NCBI GenBank assembly: GCA_013368375.1
Contig: JAACJP010000015.1
Coordinates: 434,001 to 498,000 of the forward strand
Direction: 5' to 3'
Source of the DNA: Tricholomella constricta
Lineage: Eukaryota; Basidiomycota; Agaricomycetes; Agaricales; Lyophyllaceae
Length of the DNA: 64,000 nucleotides
Shown: positions 24,147 through 35,249 of the stretch, in pieces
Layout of the letters: every line of letters begins with the position of its first letter
Position numbering within the stretch: the stretch's first letter is position 1
Made by a program: the position numbers and the translations under genes
The notes under the pieces: generated by a model
What the model saw: the letters and a program-made list of their open reading frames with translations, nothing else
What the model was told of the DNA's origin: nothing
Database searches by the model: none

Positions 24147-25564
24147 TTATGTTTGGTGTCTGATGAAGAGTGGGGGAAATGTGGCAGAACGGTGAACAGA
24201 AGGCCAAGTACGCCCCGTAGGAAGGACTCACGATGAGGCGAGAAAGAGGAAGCTGGAATTGAGAACTATGAAGATACAGTGTTCGCTACTTATATCTGCT
24301 GGACACTGGCCATCATGCCCTTGCGTCGAGCGTTTGACATGAGAAGACGAAGTCGGGTTGACTGAACGAGGACCGGCCCAGACTTTCGACGGGTAACACG
24401 ACTTCCAAGTACAATGCCAAATGACGGTATGATGAATCCTGCACATGGGCTCTGCGCTGTATTCATCCTTCGAAAAATGTTGATAAGGGGGAGAAGTCCA
24501 AAACGTACCTTCGGGTATTTCAGTTCCATGTCGGGTGACTCTCCGCAATCGCAACCTCGGCGACAACACATCTCCTAGAAAACAGTGATGATCTGGACAT
24601 CAGCATTTGGAAATAGTGGTGAGCTTCGATGGAAGAATATCGCCACCTTTTGTGGTAGGAAGAGCTACGCGGCGTAGACATGATTTCTCCGTGAAGGGCG
24701 GCCCAGGGACCGAAAGCACGAATTGCACGGAGTTCAAATGAGAGAGTCATTCCAGCTGTCGCAGCTTATTCATGTACAAAGATGTGAGTAATTGTCAGTA
24801 TAGATAGCGACCAATGATACATTATCCTACCTCGCCATGAATTAACGATTTCTCGAATATCTCTCAAGCAAGAAATCAGACGGCCGCCAGGCACTGACAT
24901 GTGGATGTGTGAGACTTCAAATGCAGGACCAGCGTTCTTAGGCTTCCTGCGACCGTTTGAAGCTGCCAATGTGAGAAGAGCTCTAGAATTTATTCCTGCC
25001 TCCGGGAAAAGACAAGGTCATGCGACCTCTATATATCCCCTTGCTTGATAAAAAATTCTAAGTCCAGAGGGGGGTTTGGGCAGGTAGAAAACCTGGTCCC
25101 TGCAAGTGCAATAGGCTGTAATGAATGAAATGAACTAGAAAATAGGACGGATGATCCAGGTGGCGTTCAAGTTGTAGTAGCAGCTTCGAGTCAGGCTGTC
25201 TCGGACACAGAACTATGCGACGTCTCAAGATGCAACGAAACTGATGATGTGCCTGGTTAACCAAGAATATAGATTTTCCTGGAGTCAGCAGCCGGGATTT
25301 GAGAAAACGCCTGAGAGCAAAAGGAGGAAGATGCAGTGATGGACGTCGAGCAGACATCAGCAAGTATCCCACGCCCTTCACTCCGACCTCGCAGCACAGT
25401 GCAGCTTCCTAGCCATGGAAGACGTCAACTTGATGAACTTTCGACGCACATGATACGGATCAGACATTGTTTTCTTTCACAATCGCGTCTGGAGACCCTT
25501 AATAGCCACCCCCTTGCGCTTCAAATATCCAAACAACAATTTTCGGTCACTTTTCAAGTCCATC
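24147..25564. other. Intergenic region, possible decayed coding sequence
   Basis: Several minus-strand open stretches occur at 24228-24970 (for example one encoding VSHIHMSVPGGRLISC and another SSYHKRWRYSSIEAHHYF), with splice-like GTAGGA and CGACAG between them. I could not assemble a convincing protein. They may be a small unrecognised gene or shadows. 25050-25560 holds only the leader of the kinase. Confidence 0.35.
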
Positions 25565-26845
25565 ATGGCTCCTGTTCCCATTCCTCACCCTCCAGACCCC
25601 ATATACCTTTGGCAGGAAGACGTTGAAGATCTCGAGCAGTATAGCTCGGGAGGATATTACCCGGTTCACATCGATGACGAGATACAGGGTAGATATCGCA
25701 TCGTTCACAAACTTGGATATGGTGGCTATTCGACCGTATGGCTTGCAAGAGACCAACAGGAGAGCAGATTCGTTGCATTGAAGTTCATAGTTGCTTCGGC
25801 CTCTGGAGAAAGTCCCGAGATCCGAATTCTACGCCACCTCGGCACAACGAACACGTCGCACCCGGGACGACAGTACATCGCGAACCTACTGGACGATTTC
25901 GAAGTCCAAAGCCCCAATGGTATTCACCGCTGCCTTGTCACGGAAGTGGCGGGCCCTAGTGTGGGCAAGATCAGATTCGAAATTTCGGGAAATAAGCTGC
26001 CTGTGCCAGTTGCACGGAAAGTCGCGTCTCAGTGCGCACAGGGGCTTGCATTCCTTCACTCTAGTGGTGTCGTTCATGGCGGTACGCGTTTTTTTCCGAA
26101 ATCAGCGCGCGACGTTAATTTATAATATAATCTAGATATACATCCTGGAAATATCCTCTTCAGCATTCCCGACTTCCATTCCTGGCCTGTAGAGAAAGTC
26201 TACAAGCATTTCGGAAAGCCATACAAGGAGCCTGTTGAGAGGCTCGATGGCCAGCCTTTGACGTCCGCCGCGCCTCGCTACGTCGTGCTCTCGCCAAACC
26301 CACTCCGATTGGCTAAACTCGTCATGAACACCGAATGCAATATCAAGATCACCGACTTTGGCGAATCGTTTTTGAAAACTGAACCGCCGAAATCATTGAA
26401 TACCCCTACCGCCTATGCTGCTCCCGAAATTCTGTTCAGCGACATCATCAGTCCCAAAGTCGACGTCTGGGCGCTCGCTTGTACGATTTATGAGGTGCTC
26501 GGCAATCACAAACTCCTCGAATCGTTCTTCATGGAAATTGACGAGGTTCTTGTCGAAATGGTGCGCACGTTCGGCAAATTACCTGAGCGGTGGTGGAAGC
26601 AATGGGAAAATCGCCCCACTTTTTTCGAGGAGGATGGCTCATTCAAGCCAAATTCAGGAGACCTAACAGGAGAATCGAGAACTGTGGACCTCAAGGAACG
26701 GTTGGTGGATATACGCCGGGACGATGAAGAAGGGCAAAAGGAACTCAGTAGGGACCTCGATGCATTGGAAGTGGTGTTGGAAAAGATGCTGAGATATGAA
26801 CCGGATGACAGGATCGGTATCGAGGACATCGAACTGCCGTTTTGA
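25565..26845 (+). CDS. SRPK-like protein kinase
   Basis: Exons 25565-26081 and 26136-26845 give 408 residues. The domain order matches SRPK-family kinases: YYPVHIDDEIQGRYRIVHKL start, glycine loop LGYGGYSTVWLA, VAIK-type lysine in FVALKFIVA, a catalytic loop split by the intron (VVHGDIHPGN), a long insert between the lobes, DFG as ITDFGES, then APEILF and DVWALACTIYE. SRPKs phosphorylate Arg/Ser-rich splicing factors; Agaricomycetes carry many diverged copies of unknown target. The HRD arginine is replaced by Gly (HGD), while the catalytic Asp, the Asn of PGN and the DFG Asp remain, so activity is plausible. A decayed copy of the region around the intron lies at about 27421-27690. Confidence 0.9.
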
Positions 26846-27420
26846 ACGTACTCAATTTACACGTCGATAGCCTCAACTTACGAGGTACATACCCTTCTCA
26901 AGGTTCGGACGCTCCCTATCGGCCCTTGATAGGGCACAATCGAGGATAAAAATTGACTTCGTGCTTTGAACTGTCAATTTGGTGGGCTCCGAGACACCCC
27001 TTCTCAATCTACCGATAAATTTCACGTCATACATGAAGACACTCAACTCCTGGACTATTTATCGCACATAAAGCATGGCGACCGGCGCCGTTTTTGTCTT
27101 CTACGATTGCATCTACGCCGTTACAAAGTATTTTCCACTCCGGTATAGTTCTCCTCACGAAAATCGTTCCCACTCAGTCGTATGGCGCGATGTCCGGAAC
27201 GCACCTTTATGTGGCGACGTCGCGTCAAGGCGTTATTGTCCTGAGGATGTCAATATGTTTCGAATTTACGGGCGAGTTTGAACTTCAAGCTTCAACCTAC
27301 AAGGCCCCAACGGAATCCATCATTCTCTTGTCATGGAAATGGTCGGGGCAGGCTTGGGTAAAATAAGACGGAAAGCCTTGGGGGGAAAAAAAGCTGGTGC
27401 CAAGTGCGCGAAGGGTTATG
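26846..27420. other. Spacer between kinase and its relic
   Basis: Short overlapping open frames at 26966-27366 have no recognised product. This spacer probably belongs to the duplicated and decayed kinase segment, but I see no clear similarity to the kinase here. Confidence 0.4.
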
Positions 27421-27690
27421 TTTCCTTATGGGGCTTGCATTCCTTCGTAAGCTCATTCAAGCGGTGGCGTCCATGGAGGTATGTAAATATAGCCTGAGCT
27501 TGACGAAACAAGTGTTACTCAACGATCCGATGTAAAATTCCACCCCGGCAATATTGCTTTTCAGCATTCCGGACTTCCATCCCTGGTCTATGGGGGCGCT
27601 ATCAGCATTTCGACGAAGCTTGCAAGGAACCATTGAAGAAGGTCGATAGCGAGCCTGTTGCTTCAGACGCGCGAGCCTATAGAAGGTCGA
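27421..27690 (+). pseudogene. Decayed duplicate of SRPK-like kinase segment
   Basis: Direct comparison by eye with the intact kinase upstream shows the same blocks in order: GGGGCTTGCATTCCTTC (26041 region, here at about 27432), a catalytic-loop remnant at 27464-27476, an intron-like stretch beginning GTATGTAAA, then a block around CAGCATTCC.GACTTCCAT (26162 region, here about 27562), CAGCATTTCG and GAGCCTGTTG. Frames are broken and the rest of both kinase lobes is missing. Because the intron position is kept, it arose by DNA duplication rather than from mRNA. Confidence 0.82.
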
Positions 27691-27824
27691 ACTCGATCAG
27701 TCTGCCGATGTCCACAAATCGAGCGCCTTGAGGCTGACTGGCCAGGGATTTCATCGTCAACCACACCCCTAGCGCCACAAAAGTAAAGACATCCGGAATT
27801 TCAGGCTGGCTGACACGTTCCGCC

Positions 27825-29724
27825 ATGGCTTCCCTCCTACAACGACTATTACGCTCCTTTATCAACACACTCTTTTATATCTGGACTGTTATCCAAGCTT
27901 TGCTCTCCCTTCGCTCGCCAAAGTTATACCCCTTCCGCGAACCTGCAACCGTGGTCCCTTACATAGTAGACGTCGATCTAGAACGCTGCTCGGGCAGGAG
28001 AGAGCGTGAGTCAATGAGTTTCTTTCGAACCTAGGCTTTAACTTTCAGTAGGCGCTACCCCTATGCCTTCCACTCCTCCGCCGTCGGCGTATCCTAATTT
28101 ACCTCAGACTGCAATTTCGAGGACTATCGATGCAGACTCTCGTTGGCAGAAAAACCTCAGATCGTCTTCAGTTTTCTCTCCGAGTACACCTGGCGTCGCC
28201 GACCGAAAGAACTCCAACGCTGCCCTGTCAGCCTCACTCAGGTATCTCGAGGGTTTGAATAGGACAAACATAACTTCGTCAACGCTGTCACGCAGCACCT
28301 CATCCCCTACGAGGGACGAGATTACCGAGGACTCGGTGAGGATGTCTGATGAGCCATTTCAAGATCCCTTCCTAGATACAAGGTTTGTTCACCCGTTGTC
28401 ATTCTCCCCCGGAAAGTTCGAACTCGACAACTTCAAACTGCCATGCTGCACAAGCACGCCTCGGAGAACTCGCAAGGGCGAGAAAGGACACAAGAGAGCC
28501 GCGTTGGCTACGATTACCAACATCGCGCACCTCGCTCTTCCCGTCAGTTTCTCCGAATCGCTCCCCTCGCCCACAAGGATGGAGCCCTTCGTTGATACGC
28601 CCTTACAGAGACCACGCCGCCTCTCGCTCAGACGGAAGGCTGCCCGCGACGACCTTCACTCGCCCTCGGCGGTGCAGTCAACTCCAACGAAGTCGGCAGT
28701 GCAGTCAACCCCAACGAAGTCGGCAGAGCAGTCAACCACAACGAAGTCGGCGGTACAGTTAACCACAATGAAGTCGGCAGTGCAATCAACCCCAACGAAT
28801 TCGGCAGTGCAGTCAACATTAACGAAGTTAGCCGTACAGTCAACCACAACGAAGTCGGTCGTGCAGTCAACGTCAACGAAGTTGGCCGTACAGTCGACCA
28901 CAACGAAGTCGGCAGTGCACTCAATCCCAACGAAGTCGGCCGTGCAGTCAACACCAACGAAGTCGGCCGTACAGTCAATCCCAACGAATTCGTCGTCTAT
29001 ATCATCCGAATGTTCGAACTCGTCGCAGGAACTTCAATTCAAAACTGTCAGCCCCCTTCGGATCGTCAAACGCAACACAATTAAAGCACCAAGCGTACGC
29101 ACTTCTACTGCGTCAGAAGCCTCCATAGCAGTGATCTCAGCCGTCCGTGGCGCGTTCGTGCAGACCCGGGAAGAACACCCAGAGGACGAAGGCGCGGCCG
29201 CTCGTGAGCTGATCAGCCGAGAGTCGGTCTTGACTTGCGATGGGGTTTCCGTTGGCCCTTTCAGGTGTGACATAAGTGAGGTTCCCGAGATGAATGAGAG
29301 TGGGGAAGGATACAGCCAAGAAATGTCTTCCCGCTCCCCGCCGCCGCCGTACATGCACTGTAATCCCGCTTTCGCCGCCAGCCTCAATGAGAACGGAGTG
29401 AAGCCCAGTGGGCTGCTACACCCTGATTGTGATGGTCCGGCACAAATCTCGACGGAGTCCTCATACGTGAAAGGACCCATGCCTCTCTCTTCGGTGGATT
29501 CTGGGCTTGATGATATACTTGCGTCCTTCGAGAATTTAATTTCCTCGATGCCGAAATTCAAGGCGTCCCTTGCAAAGGCCCAAGATCCAGCGCTCCTCGT
29601 TGGACAGGAGAAGATAGCGAGCAGTCTAAAGCCGTCAGCGAATGTCCAACGCTACGTTTCTGATGACCCTTGCGGCGGGCATGGTACCCACTGGAGTGAT
29701 GTACTTCGCCTCGATAGTTACTAG
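27825..29724 (+). CDS. Membrane-anchored protein with nine-residue tandem repeats
   Basis: Exons 27825-28005 and 28049-29724 give 618 residues. Residues about 1-30 (LLQRLLRSFINTLFYIWTVI and on through QALLSL) form one hydrophobic, amphipathic helix that could anchor the protein in a membrane. The rest is Ser/Thr/Pro-rich, with twelve tandem copies of a nine-residue unit (consensus SAVQSTPTK) at 28666-28989. After the repeats come a basic segment (RIVKRNTIKAPSVR) and a Pro-rich stretch. The last 100 residues include GLDDILASFENLISSMPKF, a helical motif. No known domain was seen. The repeats keep frame but vary in sequence. The function is unknown; the layout suggests a tethered, largely disordered adaptor. 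Confidence 0.75.
28666..28989 (+). repeat. Twelve tandem 27-bp coding repeats
   Basis: Units of 27 bp encode S/L-A/V-V-Q-S-T/I-x-T-K/N. Twelve copies run without a break in frame. Copies differ mostly at repeat positions 1, 6 and 7 (Pro, Thr, Ser, Leu). Each unit carries potential Thr-Pro or Ser-Thr phosphorylation sites and a Lys. Such arrays change length easily by unequal exchange. Confidence 0.93.
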
Positions 29725-29915
29725 TCATCATACTGTATCTCCGGATTGGGTTTGAGGATTGACGATATACCTGAACGCTCAATGACCATGCATCCATGTT
29801 TAGCTGGTATCTTGAGAGGAACAGTCTAATATCAGTAACTGGGTATGGCAAAGGGAAATCTGAAACGTGTGCAAAATGAACTAGTATCGAAAGCAGATGA
29901 ATACAGATGCGCGAC

Positions 29916-31175
29916 CTAATCCAACCCTGGAGCACCAGCACCGGCAGGTGACAACATTCTTCGCGTTGGCTGGGCTGCAGCTGGGCCCCCGAACAAGCTG
30001 GACAACATGTCACCGAACGGATTGGCTGCTTGGCTTCGTGGAGGTGGAATCGCGAAGTACAAGTTAGCCAATTCATTCAGCGCCTTCACGAGAAGTTGTT
30101 AGGAACGGTTCAGCGCGAGGACAAGAAGAAATTCCATACCGCTCGGACCTCGGGCGACGCCAAAATTCCACCACGACTCTGATATGTCCCACACAGCCTG
30201 ACCCAGCTCTCTCTCATGACCTTGTTCTTATCACCCTGCGCGCGTTGGCAGGTTAAAACAGCGAGCTGAGAAAAGTTGACAACGGCGTCCTTCGTAAGAA
30301 TGACTTCATCTTCCGAGCCGACGGGTACATGAGGAACGTCAGAATCCTTAGAAAGCGCAGACGTAAAGTGCAAGATGAAAGTACGGGCAGCGAGGATGTT
30401 GCCGTTTTGGAGATATCTAGCGAGGTCGTCAGTGGGTGACCTGCTGATGGTAACTGCTGTGCTCCTACGGTATTACACCGCGTAGAGCGAAATCTCCGGG
30501 TGTGCCGCCCGCTGAACACCATTGAGTGAACATCTCAGCAAGAAGCCGAGCGCTGTCTCGTTTTCCTGACGCGAGAAAGTGTGGCTCCGCAAGATCGAAA
30601 GAACCCTCTGTGAAAGATCAGCTCATGATATATCATTCGCGTGAAGAACGATTATGCCTTTGTACAAGAGCTCCCCGATGTAATGATGTAGATCTTGGTC
30701 ACCTGCAGGACAGTTGCCGTGCTTCGCTGACCATCTGTGTCTCTCTGAGTAGCTGTCATCGAAGTCAAGGAGGACTACTGAAAGCTCACGCCAGTGCCTT
30801 ATCAACAATTGTTTTTCTCCAGTTCCCAGAGGAGCCAGTCAACGCGATCAACTGTGTTAATCTCCCTGTCTGAACGCGATCAGCTGTCGCCACGATGGGA
30901 CCACGACCTTACTGACCCCTACTCTCGTCTGACACCGTCTCTCCCTTTGTTTCATATACCTCCAGCAAGAATCCAGCAAGATCTACCCCACTTCCCGCCT
31001 GCCCAGTCTTCAAGAGTTCTCGTGCACTTTGGAATAGGACGTCGATTGCTGTGTCGTATTGGCCAGATTTTACATATCTAGAGGCAAAAGTACGGGCTTT
31101 CTGATGGGCTTCATAGGGAGCCGTAGCAATCTGAGGAATGATGGCGTTAAGGGCTCTGGACGACGAGGCAGCCAT
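29916..31175 (-). CDS. GET4: GET4, tail-anchored protein targeting factor
   Basis: Six exons on the minus strand, low to high: 29916-30083, 30140-30416, 30469-30607, 30658-30734, 30790-30865, 30917-31175. Total 996 nt, 331 residues. GET4 (human TRC35) is an alpha-solenoid protein that, with GET5 and SGT2, hands tail-anchored proteins to GET3 for insertion in the ER. Seen: YEAHQKARTFASRYVKSG, ELLKTGQAGSGVDLAGFLLE, SRGRLTQLIALTGSSG, HHYIGELLYKEGSFDLAEPH and LQNGNILAARTFILHF, all in the expected order. The C-terminal extension (FGDMLSSLFGG and a Pro/Ala tail) is longer than in yeast. The intron at 30608-30657 has a GC donor (GCATAA); only that reading keeps LLYKEGSFDLAEPHF. Confidence 0.93.
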
Positions 31176-31407
31176 CTGGAGTCACTGGTTTGGGGTAGAT
31201 ATGTGTCCGGGTGTTTGGCAAGCGCTGCGGGAGTAAATCACGGCTTCCCCGGCCCGCTCGAGACAGTTGGAAATGATTGGAATTACAAAATACAACTTGG
31301 GGCCACGAGCTACAAGACAGATACATACAATGAGGAAAAACCTGAACCGGTGGGTGCCACGGGAGTATATATGGACATCGCCACATTCGTAGGAACCGAA
31401 CTTTAAA

Positions 31408-32854
31408 TTAACAAGACGTTTTCGGCGCGAAAGGGAACTTGAGCGATCCGGCTGTGCTGTATATCCCGTAGCCAGGTTCCTGGTTATCAGAATAGATGTG
31501 CGCGAACCATCCCACGCCACCACCCGCGACTGCCTTCAGATCGGCACAGCGCTTGTCCAGCAGCTTGTAATAGTCCTGCATTAATGGGGTGGACATTGAA
31601 CTCTAGAACCGGGAACGGTAGGTGATTGGGATTAACCTGTTCATTCTGAACATTTGCGACAGCACTTGGGCTATTGGGTTGTACGCCAGAGGAGGTCTTT
31701 GAGGGCCAGCCGTTCTGTCGCTTTTTCTTCGATCCAGATCTGACGAGTAAGGAGGGATATGACTTACCTGGCTGAACCAGATCTTCTTTCCCTCGGCCTG
31801 TGAGATGAAGTAGTTGAGATCGGACAAGACGATCGGCCATGAATTGTTGGCTGTCGAAATATAAAATGATGATCATTATTTGATAAAGAAGAAAGAAGCA
31901 CCTATCGATGCCTTGGTGGAGAAGAAGGGCAGAATGTGAGCATCGATGTAGTCGATAGCTTTAAGGACGTCTGGCCCGCCATCAGATGCGTGTAGCTGCT
32001 CAAAAATAAACATAACTATGCGAGGACGCTCAACGGAATTGCCTTACGTCCTTGAAGGAATAGGCCAAATCACTGACGGTCACAGGGATCTGTAGGCTGG
32101 ACAAATTCTTCTTGGCAGCATTGACTTGTGTGATGAGGTCACGCGGGTTGAGTACCCAGTCAAACAGAGGCTCAGATCCAAACTGTACTGCACGGGTGAC
32201 GAACTTCGCCTTAGGGTTGGAGTGAAGTGTTGCAAAGAGCGTGTCTCGACGTCCGATCCATTCGTCGGTGCCGTCAAAGCCGAACTGAGATATCAGTCAG
32301 CGCCAGCACTGTAATCCTTGACCTGGGAATGATGAGACTAACCCAGATCAAAGCTTGGACGCCAACGCCTGCTCGCCATGCAGCATCCACGATATCATTG
32401 CTATGCGACAGCAGTATCAGCGAGGCGGTGATTATTACATGATTGACGACTTACTAGAATCCAGTACGGTCGCAGAAGCCGTAAAGGCGAACGTAGCGGC
32501 TCTTGAACCTCTGTCGGATGTCCAAGAATTCAGTCCTCAGTTTAGTAAGGCTCTGGCCTATTAGCGATATGGGGAACGATCGAAACTGTCGCGATAGGAG
32601 AAAAGCATACATTCAGTAACTTCGTAGCTGAAACCAACGAAGGCATATTCAGTGCTCGGAGAGCACCACCAGTTGGTCAATGATGAAGGTACAGCGCTGG
32701 GCATAGTGAAACCAAGAGCAGGGAAGCAATTGGGCGGAGCGTTGGCCGCGGGCGCACGCGTATCGACTTGGAGGGTCCGCGTTGGCTCCAGTGGGTGCGC
32801 CAAAACGATGCCGGCAAAAGCAAGAGCAGGTGAGAAGACAGCTGCGAGTTTCAT
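31408..32854 (-). CDS. Secreted GH17-type beta-1,3-glucanase-like protein
   Basis: Eight exons on the minus strand, low to high: 31408-31575, 31637-31714, 31768-31850, 31902-31995, 32048-32284, 32343-32400, 32455-32557, 32611-32854. Total 354 residues. The signal peptide is clear (MKLAAVFSPALAFAGIVLAH). GH17 enzymes cut or remodel beta-1,3-glucan in the fungal wall using two Glu. Seen: WWCSPSTEYAFVGFSYEVTE, SRYVRLYGFCDRTG, the acid/base motif VQFGSEPLFD, and VGWFAHIYSDNQEPGYG. The usual nucleophile motif (E-x-GWPS) reads SQNGWPS here, so the expected catalytic Glu is Gln (codon CAG at 31768-31770, at an exon end). Activity is therefore doubtful; it may bind glucan. Overall family assignment is firm. 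Confidence 0.88.
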
Positions 32855-33579
32855 CGTAGGACAAAGAAAGAGGGCGACAGGCGAATCTTCCTGATGCGCT
32901 ATCCAGCGTACTTTGGAGTTTATATAGTCTAGAAGTCGAGCACTGCGACCAACCCATCCTGGCTTGAGAAGTGAGCGCGCGGAACAGTGAGCATCTGATA
33001 CATGAAATTATTTCAAGATCGCAGCCGCGGGAAATGGCGCCCAGTATGAGCTTACAACGTGAGCATTAGTACTTGAATGATATTTTACCATGGGACCAGA
33101 TGAGACAGGACAGGAGACAGAGGACATCCTCTGACACGAACCTGTCCATGAAGGAGCATAGTTTGAAAAAGAAGCTCACAGCTGGTTGTCATGAATGGCG
33201 GTGCCGCGTGATCGATAGCAACCAAGTCGGCCCAGCAAGACGATTTGGAAGATGTCTGCCTTGACTCTGCTCATACATTGATGATTAGACATGCTTCGCG
33301 GCAGCCCAGAGCGCGTGGTCCAGCGAGTCGAAGCGCGAAGGGGAGAGACAGATACAAGACCCTCGCCAAATATAACCTCGCCGCGGCCACTGGTGTCAGG
33401 ACATTGATAAAAGGAAGCACGATGGCTTATGACACGTGACGGATTTACCCGCATAACGGTGACTGTTCAACAGTTCGAGGATCTGAGCTGTACAAGTATA
33501 ATAGTCGCTGCATGTCACAAGCAATCAAAAAAAAAAGAGGCGACAGGACAAGAGGGCACAAAGTTCGGCCGACAATTCG
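32855..33579. other. Intergenic region
   Basis: Promoter side of the GH17 gene and 3' side of the aquaporin gene. No supported coding frame. A ten-A run occurs at about 33528-33537. Confidence 0.45.
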
Positions 33580-34710
33580 TCACACATGACCCTCGTCCTT
33601 TGGAAGGAGCTGTTGTTGGATCTCGTTAACAGTCTCGAGGCTGCTTGCTGGGTCGTCGCTACGATTCGTCCCTTCCTTGACTGACGCAGTAGGATTGGGA
33701 GCCGCGGCGTCCTGATCAGGATTCAGTGTCCAGTAGCGATAGCTGCTCATAGGAAGCGGTCAGTGAGGTGGAACGTGTTGAAGGAGGACGTACTGCTTGA
33801 TAGTGGCGTAGAATGCAGAGCCTAGTAGCGACCCAAGAAGGGGCCCAACCCAGTACTACAGCAGAGTGAGTCGCGTTTTCGACCTATATATGACGATAAA
33901 CGCACCACCCAGTGATTTGGGGCTGAAAATCTGCTCATGACGGCTGGTCCAAACGATCGCGCGGTATTCATCGAAGCGCCTGTGTAGTACACCGCGAATC
34001 TGTAGCGAGGACTTAACGTTCTGCAGTCCGAGAAGGGAATAGAGGGCTTACAGATGGCACGAAAAGAGTGTGAGGCCTATGCCGATCTAACGCAAAAGGC
34101 AATGAGGACGACCGATATGAGCGGGACCTGGATTAGATTACTTACAGGGGCAAATGCCGTAGCGTGATGTTTCTCGGCAGCTAGCATGAGGACTGATAGA
34201 ACAAGGGCAGACGTAATAAACATTTCTATAAAGACGCCTTGGGTAACGGTCGTTCCATCCTGCAGATAAGTACTGAAACACCAAATGAGCAAACGAAGTC
34301 GTTGAAAACTGATTCACCTCCTACTTTACAGAGAGACTTTCAGAAGTCAGGGCGAGAAGAAGTGCAGAACCAGCGATTGCACCCAAGAGCTGGGCGATGC
34401 AGTAGAGAACAAATCGAACAGGCTTGATGACGCCGACCAACAGAAGAGCCAAAGACACATTCGGGTTAAAGAGCCCGCCAGTGATGCGAAAGAACAACCA
34501 CGCCGAGACTAAAAGGCTGAAACCCATGCATGTCGATATATATAGAACCTGCTGGATGTTTGAAGCTGGTCGTACACTCGACAGGTTCTCTGCAGTCGCA
34601 GCCTGAATCCCGCCGAGGCCAAGAAACAGAAAAAAAGCCGTTCCAATGAATTCTAATAAAGCCGCCATTAAGTCTTCAGAGATGTTCTTGAATAGATTCG
34701 TTGGTTCCAT
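33580..34710 (-). CDS. Aquaporin (MIP family) with NPN and NTA boxes
   Basis: Six exons on the minus strand, low to high: 33580-33742, 33794-33855, 33906-33999, 34052-34086, 34146-34272, 34325-34710. They give 288 residues from MEPTNLFKN; the same frame is open to an ATG at 34950, which would add 80 residues. MIP channels conduct water or glycerol through six membrane helices and two half-helices tipped by NPA boxes. Here the first box is GGLFNPNVSLALLL and the second is SMNTARSFGPAV. The helices are seen: ALLEFIGTAFFLFLGLGG, CMGFSLLVSAWLFF, VLYCIAQLLGAIAG, VFIEMFITSALVLSVLML, VGPLLGSLLGSAFYATI. The NPN form occurs in some fungal MIPs; pore selectivity cannot be predicted. The C-terminal tail of about 55 residues is hydrophilic and Gln-rich. 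Confidence 0.92.
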
Positions 34711-35083
34711 TCTGGCGCACAATGCTTCTGGTGATGATGATATTGGACGATGCAAGAATTGTCGACACGAAACTCCAAATTTAAAAAGAGACCCCGGAGA
34801 CTCCCTCCCCACCCATCGAACCTCGACCGAATCTAACGAGTAAGAGCCTGTTCGGCTGAAAATCGCTTGCCTTTCATCGCCGCGTACCTCATCGCGTACC
34901 CACTTCCTCGATGTCAGTGCCAGCGCTACAGCTTTTCCCTTGGAGGACATTATACTACATGTGCTTATCTACAACATTCGGAGGGCGAGTTCTAGTGTCA
35001 GCTTGAATTAAATATGTGTAAGGATTATGTAGGTCCTCTCAGCTACTACGCCGTAGATCATTTTATCAGAGGTCGGAGGGAGG

Positions 35084-35107
35084 ATAGAATAGAATAGAAT
35101 AGAATAG
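35084..35107 (+). repeat. ATAGA microsatellite
   Basis: About five tandem copies of a five-base unit (ATAGA), perfect except at the edges. Non-coding, between divergent genes. Confidence 0.85.
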
Positions 35108-35165
35108 ACTGAACTCCCGACTATGTTTCATCAGCAACTCAGGTGATTGTACCTCGTCGAGACAT

Positions 35166-35249
35166 AAAAGAAAGGGAAGAAAAGAAAAGAAAAGAGGAGA
35201 GAAGAGAGATAAGGAAAGGAAAGAAAAGAAAAGAGAGAGAAAGGAAGAA
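35166..35249 (+). repeat. Polypurine (GA-rich) tract
   Basis: About 84 bases almost purely A and G on the plus strand, with one T at 35210, made of imperfect GAAAA/GGAAAG units. It lies about 155 bp upstream of the ATG at 35404. Such tracts exclude nucleosomes and can form triplex DNA; that this one does so is inference. Confidence 0.8.

Noticed and set aside
27060..27140. Similarity to the Gti1/Pac2 segment KAGAVFVFS
   Set aside because: Only about 14 bases are shared with the gene at 46100; no further family motifs follow in any frame.
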